NCBI GenBank assembly: GCA_009711765.1
Contig: VEND01000105.1
Span: 1 to 34,943, forward strand
Length of the DNA stretch: 34,943 nt
Source: Bacillota bacterium
GTDB lineage: Bacteria > Bacillota > Clostridia > Tissierellales > MES13
Direction: 5' to 3'
Positions 15,077-23,521 of the stretch are shown here, in pieces. The first letter of the stretch is position 1. Every line of letters starts with the position of its first letter. The notes under the pieces were generated by a model. The model did not search any database and had not been told where the DNA came from. It saw only the letters and a program-made list of their open reading frames with translations. The position numbers were made by a program, and so were the translations under genes.

Positions 15077-15802
15077 ATGAAGCTATTTATTGAGGTGATT
15101 ATCCAGACTTTTCTAGCTTTTTTTACAATTCTTTTTATAACGAGGCTATTAGGAAGACAACAAATTTCTCAACTAACTTTTTATGAATATATAAATGGAA
15201 TAACCTTTGGTTCTATAGCTGCAACTTTGGCAACTGATGTAAATCAAAGAACATATCAACATTTTGCAGGACTTATTATTTTTGGATTACTTACAGGTTT
15301 AGTATCGCTAATTGCTTTAAAAAATAGAACCTTTAGAAAAGTTGTTGAAGGGGAACCTATATTAGTAATAAAGGATGGAAAGATTTTAGAAAAAAATTTA
15401 AAAAAAGCTAGGTATAGCATGGATGAACTTAATGAACTTTTAAGACAAAAGAAATGTTTAACAGCTAGGGATGTTGAATTTGGAATATTAGAAATGAATG
15501 GGGATTTAAGTATTGTAAAAACCCCTGAAAAATCCATAGTAACTTTAGGTGATTTAAATATACAAAAAAAAGCTGAGTTAATACCTACAGAAATAATTAT
15601 AGGTGGACAAATCATCTATGAAAATTTAAGAAAGCGAAAAATAACAGGTAAGGATTTAATGAAAGAACTTAAAAAAATTAATATTACAAAGGTAGATGAA
15701 GTTATGTATGCAACAGTTGATCAAAAGGGAGAGTATTATATAGACAAATATGAGGATAATATTAAAAATATCGATTTTAGTGAGAATAATGAAAAAGTAT
15801 AA
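15077..15802 (+). CDS. DUF421 (YetF-like) membrane protein
   Basis: The 241-residue product has three hydrophobic N-terminal segments (residues 1-85, including RLLGRRQQ-like RLLGRQQISQLTFYEY). A soluble part follows with the family hallmarks GEPILVIKDGKILEKNLKKA, RQKKCLTARDVEFGILEMNG and LSIVKTPE. YetF-like proteins are widespread in spore-forming Firmicutes, often in several copies, without an established activity. The ATG follows AAAGGAGAGG. It precedes the exporter leader; because that leader has its own promoter, this gene is probably a separate unit. Confidence 0.9.
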   Translation: MKLFIEVIIQTFLAFFTILFITRLLGRQQISQLTFYEYINGITFGSIAATLATDVNQRTYQHFAGLIIFGLLTGLVSLIALKNRTFRKVVEGEPILVIKDGKILEKNLKKARYSMDELNELLRQKKCLTARDVEFGILEMNGDLSIVKTPEKSIVTLGDLNIQKKAELIPTEIIIGGQIIYENLRKRKITGKDLMKELKKINITKVDEVMYATVDQKGEYYIDKYEDNIKNIDFSENNEKV

Positions 15803-15835
15803 ATGTTACAAATAATTTACAATGGAGAAAAACAC

Positions 15836-15864
15836 TTGAAATATTATGAAAATTCAAATATAAT
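15836..15864 (+). promoter_or_regulatory. Promoter of the BmrCD-like exporter operon
   Basis: TTGAAA (15836-15841) and a perfect TATAAT (15859-15864) are separated by 17 bases. The expected start near 15871 leaves a short untranslated region before the leader peptide at 15895. Confidence 0.8.
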
Positions 15865-15894
15865 TATATAAGAAATAAATGGAAGGAGGTCGTA

Positions 15895-15969
15895 ATGATG
15901 TTTAATTTTAACGTAGTAAGAGGAAGAAATAATAAAAATATATACACACGACCTGTGACCAAAATATAA
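15895..15969 (+). CDS. Leader peptide (24 residues) of the BmrCD-like exporter
   Basis: An ATG pair at 15895/15898 follows GGAAGGAGGT with ideal spacing. The peptide, MMFNFNVVRGRNNKN then a short tail ending RPVTKI, is basic and has no membrane segment. Its stop lies 13 bases before the first arm of the attenuator, so a ribosome stalled near the end would cover that arm. In Bacillus subtilis the bmrCD exporter is controlled by exactly such a leader peptide (BmrB) and antibiotic-stalled ribosomes. The peptide sequence itself need not be conserved, and I do not claim sequence homology to BmrB. Confidence 0.65.
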   Translation: MMFNFNVVRGRNNKNIYTRPVTKI

Positions 15970-15982
15970 TTTTTTTGAAATT

Positions 15983-16075
15983 AAGCCATGGGTTAGTGTA
16001 ACTATACCCATGGCTTTAAATATGTATAATTAGTATAGAAACTAAAGCCATAGGTATCTAGCCTGTGGCTTTTTT
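15983..16075 (+). promoter_or_regulatory. Transcription attenuator of the exporter operon (four-arm switch with terminator)
   Basis: Four arms are visible: 1, AAGCCATGGGT (15983-15993); 2, ACCCATGGCTT (16006-16016); 3, AAGCCATAGGT (16045-16055); 4, CCTGTGGCTT (16062-16071). Arms 1 and 2 pair perfectly. Arms 3 and 4 pair over ten positions with one G-T pair and run into six T residues, forming the terminator. Arm 2 can instead pair with arm 3 with a single mismatch, which would be the antiterminator. Blocking arm 1 by a stalled ribosome frees arm 2 to capture arm 3 and switch the operon on. Confidence 0.85.
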
Positions 16076-16098
16076 GTTGTCTAAAAGGGGGAGTAAGG

Positions 16099-16113
16099 AT
16101 GTTTAAAAGTTAG
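16099..16113 (+). CDS. Mini-ORF between attenuator and exporter gene (M-F-K-S)
   Basis: An ATG at 16099 follows AGGGGGAGTAAGG and stops after four codons, 35 bases before the exporter start. It parallels the mini-ORF at 3107 behind the ABC-F terminator. Translation is plausible from the ribosome binding site; at this length nothing else can be said. Confidence 0.3.
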   Translation: MFKS

Positions 16114-16148
16114 ATTTATCAGTCATTTTATGATAGGGGGTTAATTTT

Positions 16149-17960
16149 ATGAAAAATTTCAAATTACTTAATAGTTGTATGAAAGGAAGTAGGATTTTAT
16201 ATCTAGGAGCTATTATAAGTGTAGGGTTAGCAACTATATTTACAATTATAGCACCGTTAATTTTAAGAATAACAATAGATTCTATAATCGGGAATAAAAA
16301 AATAAATGCTCCTGATTTTATAATAGATTTTATTAATAAAATAGGAGGGAACTCTTATTTATCAAATAATCTTTGGATATGTGCTTTAACTTTAGTATTA
16401 TTAACTTTAGGGGGAGGAATATTTTTATTTTTAAAGGGAAAATGGTCAGCTCAAGCAGCTCAGTCCATAGCAAAATCAATTAGAGAAAAATTATATGACC
16501 ATCTTCAGCATTTACCCTATGATTATCATGTTAAAGCTGAAACCGGTGATTTAATACAAAGATGTACCTCTGATGTGGATACCATAAGAAAATTTTTAGA
16601 AATACAGTTAGTGGAAATGGGAAGAGCCATTTTTATGATTTTTTTTGCATCGATAATAATGATATCTTTAAGTATAAAAATGACTTTTGTGGCAATGGCA
16701 GTTATACCAATAATATTTTTATTTGCAGTTTTATTTTTTCTAAAAATTAAAGATGCTTTTAAATTATCCGATGAAGCTGAGGCAAGTATGTCTACTGTAT
16801 TACAGGAAAATTTAACATCTGTTAGGGTAGTAAGAGCCTTTAATAATCAATTATATGAAATAAATAAATTTGATGATAAAAGCAAAGAGTATAGGGATTT
16901 AACTTATAGATTAATAAGACTTTTAGCAGGTTATTGGTCACTTTCTGATTTATTGTGTATGTTACAGATAGGAGCTGTTTTAATCCTTGGAAGTTACTGG
17001 ACTATACAAGGAGAGATAACTTTAGGTACTTTAGTTGTATTTACAACCTATGAGGGGATGCTTTTATGGCCTGTAAGACAAATGGGAAGAATACTTACAG
17101 ATATGGGAAAGGCTCAAGTATCTTTAAGCCGTATAAGAGAAATTTTAGAAATTCCTAAAGAAGAAAAAGAAGAGAATAAATTAAAACCAGAAATTGAAGG
17201 TAATATTAGTTTTAAAAATGTTTATTTTGAATATGAGAAAAATAAGCCTATATTAAAAAACATTTCCTTTGATATAAAAAAAGGTAATACAATAGCTGTA
17301 ATGGGCCAAACAGGTTCAGGTAAATCTTCTTTAATACATTTATTAGCAAGACTTTATGATTATCAAAGAGGCTCTATAAAGATAGATGGAGTTGAACTTA
17401 AGGATATTAATAAAAAATGGATAAGAAAAAATATAGGATTAGTATTACAAGAACCATTTTTATTTTCAAGATCCATAAAAGAAAATATAAGTTTAGCTAA
17501 AAAGGATGCTAAGGAAGCAGAGATTTTTGAAGCGGCTCGGGTTGCAGCTGTACATGATGTAATTGAAGATTTTGATAAAGGTTATGAAACATCTGTAGGT
17601 GAAAGAGGTGTAACCCTTTCTGGCGGACAAAAGCAGAGAATAGCAATGGCAAGAACTTTAATAAATGATAATAAAATATTAATATTTGATGATTCTTTAA
17701 GTGCAGTTGATACAGAAACCGACGCAGCTATTAGAAAAGCTTTAAAAAATAGGGAAAATGATGCAACAACCTTTATTATCTCCCATCGTGTAGCTACTTT
17801 AAAAGAAGCTGATTTAATTATTGTACTTGATAAAGGGAAGATAGTACAAAAGGGAACCCATAGTGAATTAATAAAAACTAAGGGTTTATATAAAAAAGTA
17901 TGGTCTATACAAAATTCATTAGAAGAAAATCTAAAAGATGATTTAAATAGGATTGTTTAA
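16149..17960 (+). CDS. Heterodimeric multidrug ABC exporter half-transporter, degenerate-site subunit (BmrC/LmrC type)
   Basis: The 603-residue protein has an N-terminal membrane domain with about six helices (to residue 330) and a C-terminal nucleotide-binding domain. The latter has Walker A GQTGSGKS (386-393), signature LSGGQ (490-494), Walker B ILIFDD with Asp515 where the catalytic glutamate normally sits, and H-loop His546. The Glu-to-Asp change marks the degenerate partner of asymmetric exporters such as BmrCD, LmrCD and TM287/288. Its intact LSGGQ would complete the consensus ATP site together with the next gene's Walker motifs. The ATG follows AGGGGGT; expression probably depends on the attenuator just upstream. 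Confidence 0.9.
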   Translation: MKNFKLLNSCMKGSRILYLGAIISVGLATIFTIIAPLILRITIDSIIGNKKINAPDFIIDFINKIGGNSYLSNNLWICALTLVLLTLGGGIFLFLKGKWSAQAAQSIAKSIREKLYDHLQHLPYDYHVKAETGDLIQRCTSDVDTIRKFLEIQLVEMGRAIFMIFFASIIMISLSIKMTFVAMAVIPIIFLFAVLFFLKIKDAFKLSDEAEASMSTVLQENLTSVRVVRAFNNQLYEINKFDDKSKEYRDLTYRLIRLLAGYWSLSDLLCMLQIGAVLILGSYWTIQGEITLGTLVVFTTYEGMLLWPVRQMGRILTDMGKAQVSLSRIREILEIPKEEKEENKLKPEIEGNISFKNVYFEYEKNKPILKNISFDIKKGNTIAVMGQTGSGKSSLIHLLARLYDYQRGSIKIDGVELKDINKKWIRKNIGLVLQEPFLFSRSIKENISLAKKDAKEAEIFEAARVAAVHDVIEDFDKGYETSVGERGVTLSGGQKQRIAMARTLINDNKILIFDDSLSAVDTETDAAIRKALKNRENDATTFIISHRVATLKEADLIIVLDKGKIVQKGTHSELIKTKGLYKKVWSIQNSLEENLKDDLNRIV

Positions 17961-17971
17961 GGGGGGATATT

Positions 17972-19792
17972 TTGGATACTAAAAAGGAACAAGAATTTAA
18001 TAAAAAAATAGATATTAAACTATGGAAGAATTTATTACACTATATGAAGCCCTATAGTAAAAACCTTTTTGCTCTAGCCTTTGTGATGGTTTTAGTAGCA
18101 GGTATAGATGTAGTATTTCCACTTATGAATAAAATAGCTATAGATAAATATATAGTACCTAAAAACCTAGATGGGCTAGTAGGATTTAGTATTAAATATG
18201 GTGTTTTAATTATAATACAGGCAATAAATGTATACTTATTGATAGCCTTAGCTGGTAAATTAGAAACACATATCCCCTATGATATAAGAACATTAGCCTT
18301 TAAAAGATTACAAGAACTTTCCTTTTCTTATTATGATAAGACACCTATAGGTTGGTTAATGGCAAGAATGACTTCAGATGTAAGAAGGTTAGGGGAAGTA
18401 ATATCCTGGGGACTTGTGGATATAGTATGGGGCTTTACTATGATGAGTGGAATAGCGGTTTTAATGTTTTATCATAGCGTTAAACTTGCATTAATTTCCC
18501 TTTCTGTAATACCAGTATTAATAGTAATTAGTACATTTTTTCAACAGAGAATACTAACTGCATTTAGACAGGTAAGAAAAATTAATTCTAGAATAACAGG
18601 AGCCTATAATGAGGGAATAGGTGGTGCAAAAACTACAAAAACATTAGTTAGGGAAAAAGAGAATTTAAATGAATTTAAGAACTTAACAGGGAATATGAGA
18701 AACTCATCAATTAAAGCTGCTATTTATTCTTCATTATTTTTACCTATTGTTATGACTCTAGCAAGTGTAGGTACTGGGTTAGCCCTTTGGTTTGGAGGCA
18801 ATGGTGTAATAGTAAAAACAATAACCTATGGAACTTTAGTATTATTTATTTCATATACTAGACAATTCTTTGAACCTGTAAGGGAATTAGCAAGGGTACT
18901 TGCAGAATTACAAGCAGCTCAAGCTTCAGCTGAGCGTGTTCTATCTTTAATAGAAACTAAACCTGATATTAAAGATAGTAAAGAAGTATTAAAACGCTTT
19001 GGTGATTTGTATAATCCTAAAAGAGAAAATTGGCCAGATGTAACTGGAAATTTAACATTTAAAAATGTATCATTTCAATATAAAGATGGTGAAAAAGTAC
19101 TTGATAATTTTAATTTAGATATTAAATCAGGTGAGACTATAGCTTTAGTTGGTGAGACTGGTTCAGGGAAAAGTACAATTGTAAATTTAGCCTGTAGATT
19201 TTATGAACCAACAGAGGGTGAAATATTAATAGATGGAGTTAATTATAAAGAAAGATCATTATCTTGGCTCCATGAAAATATAGGTTATGTTTTACAAACT
19301 CCTCAGCTTTTTAGTGGAACCATAAGGGAAAATATCCAATATGGTGACCTAGAAGCTACAGAGATGGATATTATAAGGGCTTCAAAACTTGTTAATGCCC
19401 ATGGATTTATTATGGATTTAGAAAATGGATATGATACTGAAGTAGGAGAAGGTGGAGGTAAGTTATCAACAGGACAAAAACAACTCATATCCTTTGCAAG
19501 AGCTATAGTTTCTAATCCTAGATTATTTGTACTAGATGAAGCTACTTCTTCAATAGATACAGAAACTGAAAGAATAATACAAAATGCAATAGATAGGGTA
19601 TTAATGGGTAGGACTAGTTTTATAATAGCCCATAGATTATCGACTATAGTATCTTCAGATAGGATATTAGTTATAAGAAATGGTAAAATAGTCGAAGAAG
19701 GTACTCATAAAAGGCTACTTTCTAATAAAGGATATTACTATAGATTATATACTAATCAATTTAAAAAGAATGTAGAATCTAAACTTGGATAG
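17972..19792 (+). CDS. Heterodimeric multidrug ABC exporter half-transporter, catalytic-site subunit (BmrD/LmrD type)
   Basis: The 606-residue protein starts with TTG behind a GGGGGG site, 11 bases after the first subunit. It has the same architecture: membrane domain to about residue 325, Walker A GETGSGKS (394-401), Walker B LFVLDE with Glu523, H-loop His554. The signature is LSTGQ (498-502) instead of LSGGQ. This is the mirror image of its partner: proper Walker B here, altered signature here. The pair thus forms one competent and one degenerate ATP site. It is shorter than B. subtilis BmrD by memory, so orthology is not certain. A perfect terminator follows directly. Confidence 0.9.
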   Translation: MDTKKEQEFNKKIDIKLWKNLLHYMKPYSKNLFALAFVMVLVAGIDVVFPLMNKIAIDKYIVPKNLDGLVGFSIKYGVLIIIQAINVYLLIALAGKLETHIPYDIRTLAFKRLQELSFSYYDKTPIGWLMARMTSDVRRLGEVISWGLVDIVWGFTMMSGIAVLMFYHSVKLALISLSVIPVLIVISTFFQQRILTAFRQVRKINSRITGAYNEGIGGAKTTKTLVREKENLNEFKNLTGNMRNSSIKAAIYSSLFLPIVMTLASVGTGLALWFGGNGVIVKTITYGTLVLFISYTRQFFEPVRELARVLAELQAAQASAERVLSLIETKPDIKDSKEVLKRFGDLYNPKRENWPDVTGNLTFKNVSFQYKDGEKVLDNFNLDIKSGETIALVGETGSGKSTIVNLACRFYEPTEGEILIDGVNYKERSLSWLHENIGYVLQTPQLFSGTIRENIQYGDLEATEMDIIRASKLVNAHGFIMDLENGYDTEVGEGGGKLSTGQKQLISFARAIVSNPRLFVLDEATSSIDTETERIIQNAIDRVLMGRTSFIIAHRLSTIVSSDRILVIRNGKIVEEGTHKRLLSNKGYYYRLYTNQFKKNVESKLG

Positions 19793-19794
19793 AA

Positions 19795-19821
19795 AATCCC
19801 CTAATATTAGGGGATTTTTTT
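19795..19821 (+). terminator. Intrinsic terminator of the exporter operon
   Basis: AATCCCCTAAT pairs with ATTAGGGGATT as a gap-free 22-base palindrome (19795-19816), running into seven T residues. Confidence 0.9.
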
Positions 19822-19887
19822 GAAGGTATTTAAATTAAATTATCGAATATAGTAAATATCCAAAATAATAACAGAAAGGGGAATTTT

Positions 19888-21786
19888 ATGAAACAGGGAA
19901 TTAAGTTATTTATCATAACAATTTTTATATTAGTATTTATTACAACAAATGTATATGCTGATGGAAATAGTTATTGGAAGGAAGTAAAAACAGTAAATAT
20001 ATCAGGGGAAAGTAGAAAAGTAAATACAGTTTATATTAATCTTAATAATAAAAATATTAGATTAGAATCTGTACTTGCTAATAATAAAGTAGGAGAAGTT
20101 AAGGAATTAAAAAATATGGCAGAAAAACTAGAAAAAAATAATAGTGAAGTAATAGCTGCGGTAAATGCTACATTTTTTAATGCATATACTGACTTACAAC
20201 CCCAGGGTACAATTCAAAGTAATGGAAAAATATTACATATAGGAGGTTTAGGTTCAGTAATAGGCTTTTCCGGTGATAATAATGTGGATATTAGAAATTT
20301 AAAAATATCTATAGAAGGCTCTATAAACGGGAGTTTTGAATATCCTAATAATTGGTATGCTTGGGGTATTAATCATGATTATTCAGATCCTAATGCTAAT
20401 GTAGTATATACACCTATTTATGGAGATAAAACTAAAAAACATAATAATACTTCAATAGTTATTAGTAAAGGAAAAGTTATAAAAATAACTAAAGGACAAG
20501 CTAATATCCCAAAGGATGGTTATACTTTAGTTTTAGGAAATAAAGATTTAGTAAATAGATTTAAAGTAGGAGATAAAGTTTCCTATAGGTATAAATTTGA
20601 AAGTGATGGTAAAAAAATATCTTGGGATAATATCAGAACAACTATAGGTGCAGGGCCTACATTATTAAAGGATGGAATTATTTTAGCAGATGGAGAAAAG
20701 GAAGGATTTAAAGAGGATAAAATTAATATTAATAGAGCGCAAAGAAGCTTTATAGGTGTAACAGATAAAAATATATTAGTTATAGGAACAGTAGGCAGTG
20801 TAACAATGAAAGAGTTAGCTAAAATAACTAAAAATATGGGATTAAAAGATGCTATGAATCTTGATGGAGGTGCTTCTTCAGGACTTTTTTATAAAGGAAG
20901 TTATCTAACAAAACCAGGAAGGAAAATAAGTAATGCTTTAGTAGTTACTAAGTTAAAAGAAAAACCTATAAGACTAAAGTTAAATGGACAGGAAGTATTT
21001 TTTGATAATGATCCTTATATTATAAAAAATGAAGTAATGGTTCCACTAAGAGATACTTTTGAAACATTAAAAGCTAATGTAGGTTGGGATAGTGAAACAA
21101 GTTCAATAATAATTAAAAAAGATGACACTTTAATTAAATTAAAAACAGGTAGTAATTTAGCTAATATTAATGGTAAAGAGGTTAAATTAAAAGTAGCTGT
21201 TACGATTAAAAATGGACATAGCTATGTACCTGTATCTATATTTAAAAAAGCCTTTGGTGGTAAAGTAAGTTTAAACAAAAATAAAAGAATAGTTACTATG
21301 AATTTAGATACTAAAAATATATTAGAAATGTATAATAAAGCGAAAAATGAAGAAGAAAATGGTAATACTAAAAAAGCAAAGAAATTATATTTAGAAACTT
21401 TAAAAATAAATAAAAACCATAGTACAGCTTTAAAAAAGGTTTCTCGATTATTAGCTAAAGAAGGAAACTTTACCGATGCAGTTAAGTATTATAATAGATA
21501 TTTAGAAATAGTTGAGAATGATAAATGGGTAAGATCATCCTTAGGTTGGGCTTATTATAGTCTTAAAGATATGGAAAATGCTGAAAAAACTTTTAAATAC
21601 CTAACAGAAAAATATCCAGATAATGTTTCCTTTTGGATGGCATTAGGGGCAGTGTATTGTAATTATAATGTTAAGGAATATGATGAATCTAGAAAGTGTT
21701 ATAACGCTGCTTTAAATTTAGAACCTAATGATAATCAAAAAAATACAATAAAAAAACAATTAGAATATATAGAAAAACATGATTAA
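19888..21786 (+). CDS. Secreted phosphodiester glycosidase-type (NAGPA) protein with stalk domain and TPR repeats
   Basis: The 632-residue protein has three parts behind a signal peptide (residues 1-25, ending VYADG). Residues about 90-355 are a phosphodiester glycosidase/exopolysaccharide-type domain with AVNATFF (91-97), RTTIGAGPTLL (250-260) and NLDGGASSG (324-332), the core motifs of that family. Residues 360-473 are a copper-amine-oxidase-N-like stalk domain (EVMVPLRDTFETL, SYVPVSIFKKAFGG), common on clostridial surface proteins. Residues 478-625 contain tandem tetratricopeptide-like repeats. The family cleaves sugar phosphodiesters such as decorated wall polymers. The TPR tail suggests a protein partner. 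Placement outside the membrane is inferred from the signal peptide. A terminator follows. Confidence 0.85.
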   Translation: MKQGIKLFIITIFILVFITTNVYADGNSYWKEVKTVNISGESRKVNTVYINLNNKNIRLESVLANNKVGEVKELKNMAEKLEKNNSEVIAAVNATFFNAYTDLQPQGTIQSNGKILHIGGLGSVIGFSGDNNVDIRNLKISIEGSINGSFEYPNNWYAWGINHDYSDPNANVVYTPIYGDKTKKHNNTSIVISKGKVIKITKGQANIPKDGYTLVLGNKDLVNRFKVGDKVSYRYKFESDGKKISWDNIRTTIGAGPTLLKDGIILADGEKEGFKEDKININRAQRSFIGVTDKNILVIGTVGSVTMKELAKITKNMGLKDAMNLDGGASSGLFYKGSYLTKPGRKISNALVVTKLKEKPIRLKLNGQEVFFDNDPYIIKNEVMVPLRDTFETLKANVGWDSETSSIIIKKDDTLIKLKTGSNLANINGKEVKLKVAVTIKNGHSYVPVSIFKKAFGGKVSLNKNKRIVTMNLDTKNILEMYNKAKNEEENGNTKKAKKLYLETLKINKNHSTALKKVSRLLAKEGNFTDAVKYYNRYLEIVENDKWVRSSLGWAYYSLKDMENAEKTFKYLTEKYPDNVSFWMALGAVYCNYNVKEYDESRKCYNAALNLEPNDNQKNTIKKQLEYIEKHD

Positions 21787-21792
21787 ACTTAG

Positions 21793-21822
21793 AAGGGATA
21801 GGATATTATCCTATCCCTTTTT
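21793..21822 (+). terminator. Intrinsic terminator after the glycosidase gene
   Basis: AAGGGATAGG (21793-21802) pairs with CCTATCCCTT around a short AT loop and continues into a run of T residues. Confidence 0.85.
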
Positions 21823-21856
21823 GGTATATGAACTTTAAAAAGAAAGGATGATAATT

Positions 21857-22345
21857 ATGTGGTGTCCTAAATGTAAAAGCGAATACAGAGAAGGTTTTAC
21901 TAGATGTGAAAAGTGTAATGAAGATTTAGTAGAAAAACTTAAAGAAGAAAATAAAAAAAAGGATAATAAAGTAATAAAGGATATTGAATTAGTTTATTTA
22001 ACAAATGTAGCTAATGAAAAAGAGGCAGATATTATAGAAGCTTTACTAAATTCTTATAATATTAAAGTAATAAAAAAACATAAAGAAGCAGGGGATTATT
22101 TAAACATATATATGGGAAGTTCTAACTATGGAATGGATTTATACGTATCTACTAATGAATATGAAGATGCAAAGAAAATAATAAATGAAAAAAGTGATAT
22201 CAATAATACTAATAATACTAATACAACTAGTAATATAGAAGAAAGTATAGATAGAAAAAAAATATTTTTTAGACTTTTTCTAGCTATCATATTTTTACCT
22301 GGATTTGTATTTTTTATTTTTAGTATAATAAAACGTATGCTTTAA
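21857..22345 (+). CDS. Zinc-ribbon / DUF2007-like signal protein with C-terminal membrane segment
   Basis: The start at 21857 is preferred to 21848 because the AAAGGA site is nine bases away; the earlier ATG overlaps it. The 162-residue product begins with a zinc ribbon (CPKC and CEKC). It continues with a domain resembling DUF2007 (LTNVANEKEADIIEALLNSY, KEAGDYLNIYMG, DLYVSTNEYEDAKKII). It then has an Asn/Thr-rich linker and one transmembrane helix near the end (IIFLPGFVFFIFSII). Such proteins are common in Clostridia and have no assigned role. It follows the glycosidase but has a terminator before it. Confidence 0.75.
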   Translation: MWCPKCKSEYREGFTRCEKCNEDLVEKLKEENKKKDNKVIKDIELVYLTNVANEKEADIIEALLNSYNIKVIKKHKEAGDYLNIYMGSSNYGMDLYVSTNEYEDAKKIINEKSDINNTNNTNTTSNIEESIDRKKIFFRLFLAIIFLPGFVFFIFSIIKRML

Positions 22346-22347
22346 TA

Positions 22348-22452
22348 TTAATGATATATTTGGTTGTATAATAATAAAACTAAAATGGGTAAGAGAATTA
22401 CAATCACTATTGATATTAAAACTGGGTAAATTTTTTCTTTTCTTTTTTTCAT
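22348..22452 (-). CDS. Small single-pass membrane protein (34 residues) on the minus strand
   Basis: On the minus strand an ATG at 22452 follows AAGGAGG with six bases of spacing. The peptide is basic at first (MKKRKEKIYP) and then strongly hydrophobic (VLISIVIVILLPILVLLLY), ending NQIYH. It has its own likely promoter: TTTAAT and TATAAT 17 bases apart (plus-strand 22496-22501 and 22473-22478). It lies convergent to the zinc-ribbon gene. The function is unknown. Confidence 0.55.
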   Translation of the reverse strand: MKKRKEKIYPVLISIVIVILLPILVLLLYNQIYH

Positions 22453-22543
22453 AAAAAACCTCCTTAATGTTAATTATATACTAAATTTATAGAAAATTAA
22501 AAGTAAGGTAAATGGAGTTTATAATAAATAAGGGGGTATTTTT

Positions 22544-23391
22544 ATGGAGGAAAATGTTAAAAAGAGTAATGATTTAAATGGAATTAAGTTTATATTATTT
22601 AGTCTTATAGGTATTTTCATATTTTTTATCCCAATAAAAATAAATGATACATCAACTATACCATTAGACCATATTGTTAGTGGATTAAAGGCAATTCTAC
22701 CTAGTTTGGCACCTATATATGCAATTATAATTATTATATTAGGTAGTATAAGACCCTTTTATAAAAAGACTTGGAAACAAAGTAAAGTAGATACTGTATT
22801 TTCTTTTTTAAAGCTATTAGGAATAATAGTGTCATTAATGATATATTTTGATTTTGGACCAGCATGGTTATTTGAACCTGATATGGGACCATTTCTATTT
22901 AATAAGCTAGTGATACCTGTAGGACTAATAGTCCCTGTGGGTGCAATATTTTTAACGTTTTTAGTAGGGTATGGGTTATTAGAGTTTATAGGTGTCTTGA
23001 TGAAACCTGTTATGAAACCTATATTTAAAACTCCAGGCAGATCAGCAGTAGACGCAGTTGCATCCTTTGTAGGGAGTTATTCCATTGGATTATTAATTAC
23101 CCATTTACAAGATTACTACAAATTCCAGAGGCTATGTTAGCAGCTAAGGCTAGTGCAGTGGGTATTGCAGAAATGTTTTTACCGGCACTTTTAGTAGTAG
23201 AAGCTTCCCTTGTAACTAAATTTGTTGTAGGTATTATAAGTGTGTCGTCAATATTATTTTTCTCAGCATCAATACCTTGTATTTTATCTACAGAAATACC
23301 TATTACTATACCAGAGATATTAATTATATGGCTTGAAAGGACAATTCTTACAATAATTATAGCTACTCCTGTTGCATATTTATTACTATAA
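22544..23391 (+). pseudogene. YjiH-family membrane protein (Gate domain) with out-of-frame internal deletion
   Basis: The first frame (22544-23140) gives the N-terminal half of a YjiH-type protein up to VGSYSIGLLIT. It then runs into a nonsense tail (DYYKFQRLC). From 23113 another frame gives the C-terminal part of the same family: LLQIPEAMLAAKASAVG, EMFLPALLVVEASLVTKF, FFSASIPCILSTEIP. From memory intact members are about 440-460 residues, so some 170 residues between the halves are missing. The junction lies near 23098-23112. The loss is too large for a sequencing error. The promoter side and the ribosome binding site (AAGGGGG) are intact, so a truncated membrane protein might still be made. 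Confidence 0.8.
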
Positions 23392-23399
23392 CTAATAAA

Positions 23400-23431
23400 T
23401 CCCTCTTATAATTATGAGAGGGAATTTTTTT
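23400..23431 (+). terminator. Intrinsic terminator after the YjiH pseudogene
   Basis: TCCCTCT (23400-23406) pairs with AGAGGGA (23417-23423) around an AT-rich loop and is followed by seven T residues. Confidence 0.85.
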
Positions 23432-23521
23432 AGTAGTAGCAAAATTATAAAAATAAAGGATATTAATGGTAATCGGTTGAATATATATATATAAGGTTAT
23501 TAAATTTGAAGGGAGATTAAA

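Noticed and set aside
15256-15615. 119-codon minus-strand frame inside the DUF421 gene
   Set aside because: The plus-strand DUF421 protein is full length with family motifs; the reverse frame lacks a ribosome binding site and protein-like features.
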